Shown: positions 26,723 through 35,328 of the stretch, one piece after another
How the letters are laid out: the number at the start of each line of letters is the position of its first letter
Numbering within the stretch: position 1 is the first letter of the stretch
Assembly (NCBI GenBank): GCA_938005545.1
Contig: CALKXV010000009.1
Coordinates: 294,936-358,935 of the forward strand
DNA: 64,000 bases
DNA from: an uncultured Paracoccaceae bacterium
Lineage (GTDB): Bacteria > Pseudomonadota > Alphaproteobacteria > Rhodobacterales > Rhodobacteraceae
Direction of reading: 5' to 3'
Made by a program: the position numbers and the translations under genes
Notes under the pieces: generated by a model
What the model saw: the letters and a program-made list of their open reading frames with translations, nothing else
Told to the model about the DNA's origin: nothing
Database searches by the model: none

Positions 26723-27714
26723 AGTGAAGCGTCCTTGTTCAATGCGGAACGGGTGTGAGGGGCGGCATAGTCGACAACCGGCCCTTTCGGGACAACGCGG
26801 GTTAGGTTCACCGTGTGATGGCTGCCGTAATAATGGTTTTTGATGTAGGCGATATCGACGGTCGCGGCGACGCCCGGGTGTTGGTACAGATCGCGGACAT
26901 ATCCCGAGAGGTTAGGATAATCGGCAATACGACAGAGGTTGCATTTGAAATGCCCGACATAAACCGGATCAAACCGCAGAAGGGTTGTGAACAAGCGCCA
27001 GTCCGCCTCGGTCAGGTGATCCCCCATCAGATACCGACGTTTTGACAAGCGGTCTTCTAACCAATCGAGTGTTTCAAACAGAGGATCAAATGCGTCTTCA
27101 TAGGCCGCTTGCGTCGTCGCAAAACCAGCCTTGTAGACCCCGTTGTTGACCGTGTCATAAATGCGCGCGTTAAGCGCGTCGATCTCTGGACGTTCGGCTT
27201 CTGGGTAATAGTCTCCAGAGGCCGCGCCAACATAGTCGAAGGCTGCATTGAACATACGGATAATATCAGCGGACTCATTTGAGACAATTGTGCCTTGTTG
27301 TTTGTCCCACAGGACCGGCACGGTCACCTGCCCCGTGAAGTCAGGTTTTGCTGCTGTGTAGACCTGATGCAAAAACGCGGCATTGTTGATCGGGTCCGGC
27401 GTTGATCCATCGCCGGGTGTAAAGGTCCAGCCATCTGGTCCCATGAACCAATGCACAATCGAGATATCGATCATGTCTTCAAGACCCTTCAGCGCCCGGA
27501 AGATCAAGGTGCGATGCGCCCAAGGACAGGCCAGCGATACATAGAGATGATAGCGCCCGGCTTCCGCCTTGAAAACGCTCACTCCGGACGGTCCTGCCCT
27601 GCCATCAGCGGTGACCCAGTTGCGAAAGGCGGATGGCTTGCGCACATAGCGTCCGTCTGTTGACTTCGTATCGTACCATTTGTCGACCCACTGGCCGTTC
27701 TGCAGCAATCCCAT
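26719..27714 (-). CDS. glutathionyl-hydroquinone reductase-like GST (YqjG/ECM4 type)
   Basis: A 331-residue protein of the Xi-class GSTs that reduce glutathionyl-hydroquinones. The start GLLQNGQWVDKWYDTKSTDG is typical of the YqjG/PcpF group. The catalytic Cys is in VSLACPWAHRTLIFRALKG (about 58-76), and VTVPVLWDKQQGTIVSNESADI is the glutathione site. It stands 18 bp after the Ig-like exported gene and overlaps the next gene by four bases. Having two paralogous GSTs in one operon (CPWA here, CPWC in the other) is unusual. Confidence 0.9.
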   Translation of the reverse strand: MGLLQNGQWVDKWYDTKSTDGRYVRKPSAFRNWVTADGRAGPSGVSVFKAEAGRYHLYVSLACPWAHRTLIFRALKGLEDMIDISIVHWFMGPDGWTFTPGDGSTPDPINNAAFLHQVYTAAKPDFTGQVTVPVLWDKQQGTIVSNESADIIRMFNAAFDYVGAASGDYYPEAERPEIDALNARIYDTVNNGVYKAGFATTQAAYEDAFDPLFETLDWLEDRLSKRRYLMGDHLTEADWRLFTTLLRFDPVYVGHFKCNLCRIADYPNLSGYVRDLYQHPGVAATVDIAYIKNHYYGSHHTVNLTRVVPKGPVVDYAAPHTRSALNKDASL

Positions 27715-27732
27715 AATATGCCTCCTGCGTGT

Positions 27733-28803
27733 CTATTGCGTGATATTGAAAGTAAGGGTGATGGGCTCTTGTTTGGTCCCGATGGTGCCAGTCACTGCGT
27801 CAAAAGCTGCCCCAATCGTATTGCCGGAAACATCCTCGAGCTCAGGATCGACGATCAGCTTGTACGTTCCCCCCTGCCACGGTTGGTTCGGGATCAAGCT
27901 CCACCCACCGCCGTCGGTTTCGATCTGACCGCGAACGGGGTCCCCATGCGGGTCTTCTACGGTGAGCAACCGCAAGACGGCTCCGCTGTCGATAATCCGG
28001 TCAAAGGCAACAGTCATTGGTGCGTAGCTGCCCGCTGGCGGTAGAGGGATTTGCCAGTCATCAGGTTCAAGCGCGCGCCGTTCTGCGTCACCGACCCGAA
28101 AGGCGATCGAGGCCTCGTGCCCAAAGGGGACGCTCGCCGCACTTTGCATCGCTTCAGAGACGACAAGCCGATAGGTTTCGCCGGTCATCAATGGTGCGCC
28201 AGCTTGCGTATTTGGGCCCACGTCTTGCTTGATCCGTCCGGGATCGAGCAGCAGCGTCGCGCGGGTTTGGCTGGGGTCCCAAAGTTCCGCTTCAAGGTTG
28301 AGGAACGGGCTTGGTACCGCTGTGCCATCCCGGCCAAGCAAGGCCACAGAGTCACGGAGTTGCCCGCGCGCCATTGGTTCCGAAAAATGCAAGTAAAGCC
28401 GCAACGTATTGGCCGGAATAACCGCCTGAGACGGGGCGAAGCCAACCAAACGTGGGACCGTAGCCTCTGCTGCAGGGGGCAGGATTTCTAACACCGTACC
28501 ATTCAGGTCGAGCACATATGCCGTCCCTGGTTTAAGATTGAAACCCGGCTGAATACACAGAACAGCGCCTTGATCGCGAAGGGTAACCGGCATGCCGCGC
28601 GTACTGTTCAAGCGCGCGACTTGCAGACGCAACAACTCAGGATTTGCCAGCAACGCGGCGCGATCTGCACCCTCAAGGCCTGTCACCATGACGGCCCCGG
28701 ACACCGGATCAATGCGTGCTGCAACCTCTGCCAAAGCGGGCAGAGGCAGCGCGATGAGTGCGGCAAGCCAAGCCTGCCGCACCAAATGTCTCAACATACG
28801 CAT
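27733..28803 (-). CDS. exported protein with Ig-like (SbsA-type) domains, function unknown
   Basis: A 356-residue protein with a clear Sec signal peptide (AWLAALIALPLPALAE, cleavage near residue 26). The mature part is beta-rich. Segments such as ANTLRLYLHFSEPMARGQLRDS and APMTVAFDRIIDSGAVLRLL follow the pattern of SbsA Ig-like domains, which begin with a strand and 'FSEPM/FDR'. That match is by eye. It overlaps the upstream propeller gene stop by one base (TAATG), so the two exported proteins are probably made together and may work as a pair in the periplasm. Confidence 0.65.
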   Translation of the reverse strand: MRMLRHLVRQAWLAALIALPLPALAEVAARIDPVSGAVMVTGLEGADRAALLANPELLRLQVARLNSTRGMPVTLRDQGAVLCIQPGFNLKPGTAYVLDLNGTVLEILPPAAEATVPRLVGFAPSQAVIPANTLRLYLHFSEPMARGQLRDSVALLGRDGTAVPSPFLNLEAELWDPSQTRATLLLDPGRIKQDVGPNTQAGAPLMTGETYRLVVSEAMQSAASVPFGHEASIAFRVGDAERRALEPDDWQIPLPPAGSYAPMTVAFDRIIDSGAVLRLLTVEDPHGDPVRGQIETDGGGWSLIPNQPWQGGTYKLIVDPELEDVSGNTIGAAFDAVTGTIGTKQEPITLTFNITQ

Positions 28804-30020
28804 TAGTTGAACTCAAGCGGAGGCGCTGCCTTGTATCCGAATGGATCAGGGCTGCCTTCAAAGTTCATTTCCACGACGTGATCCGCCCGATCAAAGAAGA
28901 ACGGCAGAGGGATGGTGTGAAGCTGGATGTTGCGCGGGTCTTCCGGGCTGGTGCGTACGACCACGGCGTAGTTCTCGTCCAAGGTATCAAGATGCAGCGT
29001 CCCGCTCATCGGCAGCGGAAACTGATCAACACCCGCGACGGAGAATACGGGCTGGACACCTTCACCCTCTGGCATCGCTTCGGCGGCGGTCAGGCCTGCA
29101 ATGCTCAGCGATGCCGCCGACCGGTTGGTGTTGGTCACCACAACATTGCTGCTGCCGTCCCATGCATTCACGTAAGGAACGATGTCCAGTGGCGTGTTGC
29201 CAAAGCCCATCTCTCCGATCATCGTGCCTTTCACTTCGGCACCATCCGTCAATTCAGACAACGGGATCTTCGCGATAGGCGTACAAGCGTAGATCGCGAT
29301 CAAGGTCGCGACACCGTCCAACTCGGCCACTGTCTGCGTAATGATCGGCGCGCGGGTCTCATACTGCGCGTGAACAGCATGCCAAATCTCGATGGAGGAT
29401 GTGCTGATCTCGTCGGTGAACGGGAATGGCATCCGCCGCAGCTTGGAACTGAACTCTTCGTTCGACACACCAGCCACCAGCAATTCGCCCTGGTAGTAAT
29501 CGATGTCCGTAATCGCCAGCGTATTGAGTGGCTGCCCGAATTCGAGCGTGGCAGAGGTTGGCACAGGCCCGACAGAAATCGAGGAATGATCAGCGGCAGC
29601 CAAATTAACCAGTTCAAGCGCACCATTGTTGACCGACATGATGACTGGTTCGGCGTCTGGCCCATGCCCACGATGCACGGACAGGAAAATCTGCTTGCTG
29701 GGTTTATGGACCACCATGTCGTTGATCACGACCTGCTCAGGCTCAACACCCAAGATAGCTGCAATCTCCACATCAAGATTGTCGAAAATCGTGCGCCCTT
29801 CAAAGGTCTGAGCGCGGCCGAGTTGATAGCTAGATTGATCGGCAAGCGCGCCACCAAGATCAAAGGCATGGACCAGACCGGCCTTGGCATCGCCCACAAA
29901 AAGGGTGTCGGCATTATCAAAAGCCAAAGCGCCTGCCGAAGACAGTGATTGTGCTTGAACTGCACTGCCCGCGGCCAACGCCAACGCGCTCGCGGTCAAA
30001 ATGGATTTTGTCAGTTTCAT
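28803..30020 (-). CDS. exported beta-propeller-like protein, function unknown
   Basis: A 405-residue protein with a signal peptide (LTASALALAAGSAVQAQ, cleavage near residue 24). The mature part repeats short motifs of the form 'AFDNADTLFVGDAKAGLVHAFDL' and 'LNTLAITDIDYYQGELLVAGVS', typical of NHL/YncE-type propeller blades. The segment VVINDMVVHKPSKQIFLSVHRG is a further blade-like unit. No catalytic motif was recognised. It is the first gene of the six-gene operon and is divergent from the LysR gene. An inverted repeat lies 14 bp before its ATG, and GGAG (30026-30029, minus strand) is its ribosome site. Confidence 0.62.
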   Translation of the reverse strand: MKLTKSILTASALALAAGSAVQAQSLSSAGALAFDNADTLFVGDAKAGLVHAFDLGGALADQSSYQLGRAQTFEGRTIFDNLDVEIAAILGVEPEQVVINDMVVHKPSKQIFLSVHRGHGPDAEPVIMSVNNGALELVNLAAADHSSISVGPVPTSATLEFGQPLNTLAITDIDYYQGELLVAGVSNEEFSSKLRRMPFPFTDEISTSSIEIWHAVHAQYETRAPIITQTVAELDGVATLIAIYACTPIAKIPLSELTDGAEVKGTMIGEMGFGNTPLDIVPYVNAWDGSSNVVVTNTNRSAASLSIAGLTAAEAMPEGEGVQPVFSVAGVDQFPLPMSGTLHLDTLDENYAVVVRTSPEDPRNIQLHTIPLPFFFDRADHVVEMNFEGSPDPFGYKAAPPLEFN

Positions 30021-30033
30021 GAGGATCTCCGTT

Positions 30034-30056
30034 TTTGCGAATAGATTGATCGCAAA
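30034..30056. promoter_or_regulatory. perfect inverted repeat in the divergent LysR/operon intergenic region
   Basis: TTTGCGA (30034-30040) and TCGCAAA (30050-30056) are perfect 7-bp arms around a 9-base AT-rich spacer. Dyad symmetry beside a divergent LysR gene is the usual place for its binding site. The arms do not contain a T-N11-A core at the exact centre, so the match to the classic LysR box is partial. Lying only 14 bp from the operon's first ATG, it could act by blocking expression. Confidence 0.6.
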
Positions 30057-30187
30057 CTACGAGGTGCCAAAAATCTCTCTAGCCAGAAAAAAGTGATCCC
30101 AAGGGTCGCAAAATGAGAACGCTGACAAGCTTCCTGTTTTGGCTGGCCCGTAGTATTAAACAGGACCTTCCGGCCGAAGGCACACAC

Positions 30188-31102
30188 ATGATAGCGAACG
30201 GAAACTCAACCATGGGCCAGATCGAAGACCTCCGCCTTTTCGTGAAAGTCGTAGACAGCGGCGGGATCGCCCGTGCGGCGGAAGAGATGAACATCGCCAA
30301 ATCAGCCGTAAATCGCAGGTTGGCCCAACTTGAAGACCGCTACTCTGTCCGCTTGATCGACCGCCAACCCCGAGTGTGGGAGGTCACGAGCGCCGGGCAA
30401 GAGCTTTACCAACGTGCCAGCCACATGGTGGCCGAGGTGGATGAGCTGGACGCCGACTTCTTACAGGTTGGCCATACGCTCAAGGGACCGTTGTCCATCA
30501 CCATCGCGCGTGAGTTCGGATTGGCGTACCTCAAACCGACACTGTTCAAATTTGCTCAAGATCACCCGAACATCGACCTTGCCATAGACTTCGATGACCG
30601 GACCGTTGATCTGGATAGTGAAAATTACGACCTCGCCGTACGCGTGACAACGACTGAGTTGCAGGGGCTGCATTGCCACAGGCTTGGCACCACGCAGCAC
30701 GGTCTATTTGCAAGCAAAGGCTACGCTGCAAGCCATCCATTGCCGGGAAGCATCGAGGAGCTTACCGGGCACCCACTCTTACATTATGGCTCCGAACGCC
30801 GTGCGACGTGGGCCTTTGAATACGACGGGAAACGAAGGACAGTGAAGTTTCGCCCCGCCTTGAGATCCAACTACGGGACATTTCTACTTGATGCGGCTCT
30901 AAATGATGATGGGATTATTCGGTTGCCGTTCTTCGTAGTCGACGGCCAAGTCCAAACGGGCGCCCTAGTGTCCGTACTGCCGCATCTCAAACACGCCGAC
31001 TATGGCATCTATGTCGTTCACAGCAGCAAGCGCCGTCTCAACAAACGCATGAGGGCAATGATTGATGTGCTCAGTGAGAGTTGCGTGTCACTGAATGGCT
31101 GA
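30188..31102 (+). CDS. LysR-type transcriptional regulator
   Basis: The N-terminal winged helix-turn-helix is MGQIEDLRLFVKVVDSGGIARAAEEMNIAKSAV-like (starting MGQIEDLRLF, then SAVNRRLAQLEDRYSVRLIDR). The C-terminal half is a periplasmic-binding-protein-like effector domain (GPLSITIAREFGLAYL onward). I chose ATG 30188, preceded by GAAGG; ATG 30212 is also possible, and the open frame reaches 30113 without a ribosome site. Length is about 304 residues, normal for the family. It is divergent from the six-gene redox operon, which it most likely controls. The effector is unknown. Confidence 0.88.
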   Translation: MIANGNSTMGQIEDLRLFVKVVDSGGIARAAEEMNIAKSAVNRRLAQLEDRYSVRLIDRQPRVWEVTSAGQELYQRASHMVAEVDELDADFLQVGHTLKGPLSITIAREFGLAYLKPTLFKFAQDHPNIDLAIDFDDRTVDLDSENYDLAVRVTTTELQGLHCHRLGTTQHGLFASKGYAASHPLPGSIEELTGHPLLHYGSERRATWAFEYDGKRRTVKFRPALRSNYGTFLLDAALNDDGIIRLPFFVVDGQVQTGALVSVLPHLKHADYGIYVVHSSKRRLNKRMRAMIDVLSESCVSLNG

Positions 31103-31246
31103 GAATGGCGTTTTCACGCCGTCACCTGAATACCGGACTGTTGGATTTCTGGCGTCAGAGCAGACATTTATTCATCTTGCGGCATCGGTCAAAATTGGGC
31201 TCAGAATGCTCGAACGCCGCATGACGGACGGACAACCGCTTCGAAA

Positions 31247-31271
31247 TGGCGAACGGCAAGACCGTTCGCCA
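31247..31271 (-). terminator. hairpin downstream of the recombinase gene
   Basis: A 10-bp perfect stem, TGGCGAACGG with CCGTTCGCCA, closes on a 5-base loop. It begins 8 bases past the recombinase stop on the minus strand and is followed in that direction by TTTCG. It fits an intrinsic terminator with a weak T-run. It could also end the LysR transcript coming from the other side. Confidence 0.55.
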
Positions 31272-31278
31272 GGGTTCG

Positions 31279-31911
31279 TTAGATGTCGATGCGCTCGGCT
31301 ATGCTCAGAGCATCTTCCAGTTCGACACCAAGATAACGCACCGTGCTGTCAACTTTGGTGTGACCAAGGAGCAGTTGCACCGCGCGAAGGTTGCCAGTCT
31401 TGCGATAGATCTCGGCAGCCTTTGTTCGGCGAAGCGAGTGTGTACCATATCCACTCGGCTCCAAACCAATCGCCTTCACCCAGTCGCGGACAAGTCGACC
31501 GTATTGACGCGTTGATATGTGTGGTCGGTCGTGAAACCGGCTTGGGAACATGAACGGGCAAGCAAGCATCTCCGGATTTCTGACCCAGGTCAGAACGGTT
31601 TCTCGCGTGTTTTCCGACAGTTCGAATTGAACAGGCCGTTTGGTTTTGCTCTGGATCACGGAAACACGTTCCCGGACGCGATCGTCTTTGACAAGACCAG
31701 TCACGGTTAGCTTAACCAGATCGCAGCCTCGAAGTTTGCTGTCGATGGCGACGTTGAACAAAGTCAGGTCGCGCAAATTGCCCGAAAGTTCGAGCCGTGC
31801 ACGGATCGCCCACACTTGTTTTGGCAGCAACGGACGTTTCTGCCCGATAATCCGCCCCTTGTTCCAAGCCTTGCGTTTTGGGGTGACTGCGGGAAGTTGG
31901 ACTCTTGGCAT
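31279..31911 (-). CDS. solo tyrosine-type site-specific recombinase (integrase)
   Basis: A 210-residue catalytic-domain-only recombinase. The active-site set is seen as the first Arg in SKLRGCDLVKLTV, then HSLRRTKAAEIYRKTG (H-x-x-R), LLGHTKVDSTVRYLGV (the His and the Tyr nucleophile). There is no N-terminal arm-binding or SAM-like domain, so it is shorter than phage integrases. The start is ATG 31911; the extension to 32028 has no similarity. It stands next to an atypical esterase gene, and no att repeats or other mobility genes were found. Confidence 0.85.
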   Translation of the reverse strand: MPRVQLPAVTPKRKAWNKGRIIGQKRPLLPKQVWAIRARLELSGNLRDLTLFNVAIDSKLRGCDLVKLTVTGLVKDDRVRERVSVIQSKTKRPVQFELSENTRETVLTWVRNPEMLACPFMFPSRFHDRPHISTRQYGRLVRDWVKAIGLEPSGYGTHSLRRTKAAEIYRKTGNLRAVQLLLGHTKVDSTVRYLGVELEDALSIAERIDI

Positions 31912-32171
31912 GATATGCCCTCCGATCCTCCCTCCAGCCCAATCATCAGCACCGCGCTGACCGGGCGAGTGTACATGCAAGGCTGAAGGCCCGTTTTGGG
32001 AAGCCAACCAAATGGGCGTCTTCTGCACGGGCGTTGGTCTGCAAGGAGCCCATAATGACGAATGCTGCGGACTGTTGGAATGTCGGCTTTTTCGGAGGAA
32101 CCCAACCGAGTAACGAGAGCATTGAAAATTGTCAAAAAATTCTAGAGCGTTGGCGTTGCAGGAGACTCAGA

Positions 32172-33194
32172 ATGGCAATTTGCGGCTACAGAAACGGCGT
32201 AATTCAAGACGCGTCACGCTCCAACTGGCATAACAATTCTGAACGCCAAATCGCATGGTCAGCCTGGTATCCAATAGAGGATTTAGAAAGCGGTGAGCAG
32301 ACTTCAGGGCAGTTTTTTGAGCTTGGCGATGTTAACTTAGGTGCCGCACTGACCACAAAGAAGAAATTGCCGGTCGTACTTCTATCCCATGGCACTGGCG
32401 GCACAGCCGAGAGCCTCGGTTGGCTGGCGCGAGCACTTGCATGTGAAGGCTATGTGGTCTTGGGGGCAAATCACCACGGCAACACCGGTTTGGAACCGTA
32501 TCTCGCCGAGGGCTTTCTGTGCTGGTGGGAACGAGCGACAGATTTGTCCGTGATGCTATCGTCGCTTGGGACGAGCGGTTTCTTCGCTAACAGACTAGAC
32601 TTCGATCAGGTTTCAGCGGTTGGTTTTTCTCTTGGGGGCTATACGGTTATGGCACTTGCGGGTGCCCAAACTAGTTTGGAAGAGTTTGAGGGCTGGCGCA
32701 GCGCGAACGGGATTTCTCAAGGCGGCCCGAAAGAGTTTCCAGATGCGGCAGATAGCATTCCCACATTGATAGAAACCTCAGATGCATTTCGCCAGTCTTG
32801 GGCAGAGCACGGACAAGACCGTTCCGACAAGCGGGTAAAGTCGGTGGTCGCGATTGCTCCGGCACCACCGATCCGATCCTTTATTCCACAATCAGTCGCC
32901 GAAATTGAGCTACCCGTCGCAATCCTGATCGGAGGAGCGGACAACGAAGCACCGTCAGAGCATTGTGGCGACTGGCTTGTTTCGCAAAATGCCCGGTTTC
33001 AACGCCATGACCTGGGTAAACAAGTGGGCCATTACACCTTCCTAGATTTCCCCTCGGACAAGTCGCTCATTGGAAAAGCAGATATCTTTACCGATCATGA
33101 CAGCGTTGATCGAGACCAAGTGCATGAACAGGCCGCAGATATTGCAATCCAAAGCTTACATCTGAAAGCAAAGGTAGTGCCTGACGAAACTTGA
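32172..33194 (+). CDS. alpha/beta hydrolase, dienelactone-hydrolase/PAF-acetylhydrolase-like
   Basis: About 340 residues. The oxyanion segment LPVVLLSHGTGGTAESLGWL is near residue 63, the nucleophile elbow is VGFSLGGYTVMA (Ser near 151), and a C-terminal DLGKQVGHYTFLDF carries the likely catalytic His. This is the COG4188-like layout of predicted dienelactone hydrolases. I chose ATG 32172 because the family begins close to it; the open frame extends to 32034. Codon use is more AT-rich than in the core genes around it. With the neighbouring recombinase it may form a small acquired patch. Confidence 0.72.
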   Translation: MAICGYRNGVIQDASRSNWHNNSERQIAWSAWYPIEDLESGEQTSGQFFELGDVNLGAALTTKKKLPVVLLSHGTGGTAESLGWLARALACEGYVVLGANHHGNTGLEPYLAEGFLCWWERATDLSVMLSSLGTSGFFANRLDFDQVSAVGFSLGGYTVMALAGAQTSLEEFEGWRSANGISQGGPKEFPDAADSIPTLIETSDAFRQSWAEHGQDRSDKRVKSVVAIAPAPPIRSFIPQSVAEIELPVAILIGGADNEAPSEHCGDWLVSQNARFQRHDLGKQVGHYTFLDFPSDKSLIGKADIFTDHDSVDRDQVHEQAADIAIQSLHLKAKVVPDET

Positions 33195-33462
33195 GCGCGG
33201 ACGCAGACATTGGTTTAGCCGCAGCGAAAGTCGGCAAAGTCCCGCGTCTGTAGCGTTGAGCCTTTTGTTTTTGCTGCGGCTGGCATGAATGACCGATTTT
33301 CCCGCCGCGCGGCGGCGTAGAACTTTAAGCTGGTGCAGCAATTTTCGCGCTGCGTGCGCGCGCAGCAGAAAACGGAGATGGCCGGGTTGGGCTCGGAGCT
33401 GACCTTCGTGAGCCAACTGAATTTCCGAAACGTTGCGGGTGCATTCGACAGGTGTCCGTACG
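33195..33462. other. intergenic stretch, possibly decayed repetitive sequence
   Basis: About 270 bp between the hydrolase stop and the rpsA terminator without a credible gene. It is rich in short GC palindromic bits (GCCGCGCGGCGGC, GCGTGCGCGCGC). Phrases such as GACATTGGTTT followed by GCAGCGAAAG recall the gene-free stretch at 23.2-23.5 kb. Confidence 0.4.
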
Positions 33463-33492
33463 AAAAAGGCCCCACCCTTTTGAGGTGAGGCC
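33463..33492 (-). terminator. intrinsic terminator of rpsA
   Basis: On the minus strand GGCCTCACC pairs with GGTGGGGCC (one mismatch or wobble) around TCAAAAG, followed directly by TTTTTCG. It lies 34 bases past the rpsA stop. The stem plus T-run is a standard rho-independent terminator. Confidence 0.85.
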
Positions 33493-33526
33493 TTCCATTT
33501 GTTCCAATGCACAGTGTTTTTGCGAT

Positions 33527-35203
33527 TTACTCGTCTTCTTTTTTCAGAGCTGCGCCAAGAATGTCGCCAAGCGATGCGCCTGAATCCGAGGAGCCGAACT
33601 GTTCGACGGCTTCTTTTTCTTCAGCGATCTCGCGGGCTTTGATCGAAAGACCCAAGCGGCGCGTTTTTGCGTCGACGTTGGTGACGCGAACGTCGACCTT
33701 ATCGCCAACACCGAAACGATCCGGGCGTTGTTCGCCACGATCACGCGACAAGTCCGAACGGCGGATGAAGGATTTCATGCCTTCGTATTCCACCTCGATG
33801 CCGCCGTCTTCGATCGACGTGACTTCGACCGTAATGATCGTGCCACGCTTTACGCCGTCAACAACATCCGAGAAGCTGTCATCAAGCGCCTTGATCGAGA
33901 GCGAGATACGCTCTTTCTCGACGTCGATTTCAGTAACAACCGCTTTGACTTCGTCGCCTTTGCGGAAATCCTGGATCGCATCTTCGCCACGGGCATCCCA
34001 CGAGATGTCCGACAGGTGGACCATGCCGTCGATGTCATTGTCGAGGCCAACAAACAGACCGAATTCGGTGATGTTCTTGACTTCGCCTTCGACATTGGTG
34101 CCGACAGGGAACTGCTCGGCAAAGACTTCCCAAGGATTGCGCTGTGTCTGTTTCAGACCAAGCGAAACGCGACGTTTGGAACTGTCGATTTCCAGAACCA
34201 TGACTTCGACTTCCTGAGACGTTGACACGATCTTGCCCGGATGAACGTTCTTTTTCGTCCAGGACATTTCGGACACGTGGACAAGACCTTCGACGCCAGC
34301 TTCGAGTTCAACAAATGCACCGTAATCGGTGATGTTGGTCACGCGGCCCTGATGGGTCGATTCCAGTGGGTAGTTGCGTTCGACAGCATCCCAAGGGTCT
34401 TCCTGTAGTTGCTTCATGCCCAGGGAAATACGGTGGGTTTCCTTGTTGATCTTGACGATCTGCACTTTCACGGTTTCGCCGATAGTGACGATTTCCGATG
34501 GGTGGTTGACCCGACGCCATGCCATATCGGTGACGTGCAACAGGCCATCGACACCGCCCAAATCGACAAATGCGCCGTATTCGGTGATGTTCTTGACCAC
34601 GCCGTCCACAGCATCGCCTTCCTGAATTTTCGAGATCACTTCCGCGCGCTGTTCGGCGCGGCTTTCTTCCAGAATAGCACGGCGCGACACAACGATGTTG
34701 CCACGGCGGCGGTCCATTTTCAGGATTTGGAACGGCTGTTTCAGACCCATCAGAGGGCCTGCATCGCGCACGGGGCGCACATCAACCTGTGAGCCGGGCA
34801 AGAAGGCCACGGCACCGCCCAGATCGACAGTAAAGCCACCTTTTACGCGGCCAAAGATAGCGCCTTCAACGCGCGCATCATCGGCATAGGCTTTTTCAAG
34901 CTTGTCCCAAGCGGCTTCGCGGCGGGCTTTGTCACGGCTGATAACCGCTTCGCCACGAGAGTTTTCCACGCGGTCAAGGAACACCTCGACTTCGTCGCCC
35001 ACTTCGATTTCGGGGGCTTCACCGGGATTTGCGAATTCTTTGAGTTCAACGCGGCCTTCCATTTTGTAGCCGACGTCGATGATGGCTTGGCCCGCTTCGA
35101 TTGCGATGACTTTGCCTTTGACAACACTGCCCTCGTCGGGCGTGTCCATATCGAGACTTTCGTTTAAGAGGGCCTCGAACTCCTCCATGGTTGCATTAGC
35201 CAT
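33527..35203 (-). CDS. rpsA: 30S ribosomal protein S1
   Basis: A 558-residue ribosomal protein that binds mRNA and helps load it on the 30S subunit. Six S1 repeats are readable, for example VVKNITEYGAFVDLGGVDGL, VTNITDYGAFVELEAGVEGL and VKNITEFGLFVGLDNDIDGM. The N-terminus MANATMEEFEALLNES is typical for alphaproteobacteria. The ribosome site is weak (AGGA, 13 bases from the ATG), which agrees with the known autoregulated, Shine-Dalgarno-poor starts of rpsA genes. A tiny open frame with a better site lies just upstream. Normally next to cmk; here an aldo/keto reductase intervenes. Confidence 0.97.
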   Translation of the reverse strand: MANATMEEFEALLNESLDMDTPDEGSVVKGKVIAIEAGQAIIDVGYKMEGRVELKEFANPGEAPEIEVGDEVEVFLDRVENSRGEAVISRDKARREAAWDKLEKAYADDARVEGAIFGRVKGGFTVDLGGAVAFLPGSQVDVRPVRDAGPLMGLKQPFQILKMDRRRGNIVVSRRAILEESRAEQRAEVISKIQEGDAVDGVVKNITEYGAFVDLGGVDGLLHVTDMAWRRVNHPSEIVTIGETVKVQIVKINKETHRISLGMKQLQEDPWDAVERNYPLESTHQGRVTNITDYGAFVELEAGVEGLVHVSEMSWTKKNVHPGKIVSTSQEVEVMVLEIDSSKRRVSLGLKQTQRNPWEVFAEQFPVGTNVEGEVKNITEFGLFVGLDNDIDGMVHLSDISWDARGEDAIQDFRKGDEVKAVVTEIDVEKERISLSIKALDDSFSDVVDGVKRGTIITVEVTSIEDGGIEVEYEGMKSFIRRSDLSRDRGEQRPDRFGVGDKVDVRVTNVDAKTRRLGLSIKAREIAEEKEAVEQFGSSDSGASLGDILGAALKKEDE

Positions 35204-35217
35204 ATGGCGTTTTAATC

Positions 35218-35241
35218 CTATTCTTTGATTTCACGGGCCAT
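35218..35241 (-). CDS. candidate 7-residue leader ORF before rpsA
   Basis: On the minus strand ATG 35241 opens MAREIKE and stops at TAG 35218-35220, 14 bases before the rpsA ATG. GGAG stands about 9 bases before it, a better ribosome site than rpsA itself has. A short translated leader could couple ribosome flow to rpsA. This is a pattern seen in the sequence only; a chance ORF of this size is easily possible. Confidence 0.25.
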   Translation of the reverse strand: MAREIKE

Positions 35242-35308
35242 GCGGTTGTCTCCGCCGGTCTTTCGGGGTTGGTCATTGACGATCATATCTCACGAACGCA
35301 AATAAGAA

Positions 35309-35328
35309 GGGTCGGTACTTACCGACCC
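35309..35328 (-). terminator. hairpin between the aldo/keto reductase and rpsA genes
   Basis: GGGTCGGTA and TACCGACCC are perfect 9-bp arms two bases apart. In the minus direction TTCTTATTT follows, a moderately T-rich tail. It lies 178 bases after the aldo/keto reductase stop and about 105 bases before rpsA, so it could end the cmk transcript or serve as a structured part of the rpsA leader. Confidence 0.5.

Noticed and set aside
31095..31553. 152-residue plus-strand frame after the LysR gene
   Set aside because: It runs antisense through the recombinase gene, whose active-site motifs are clear on the minus strand.
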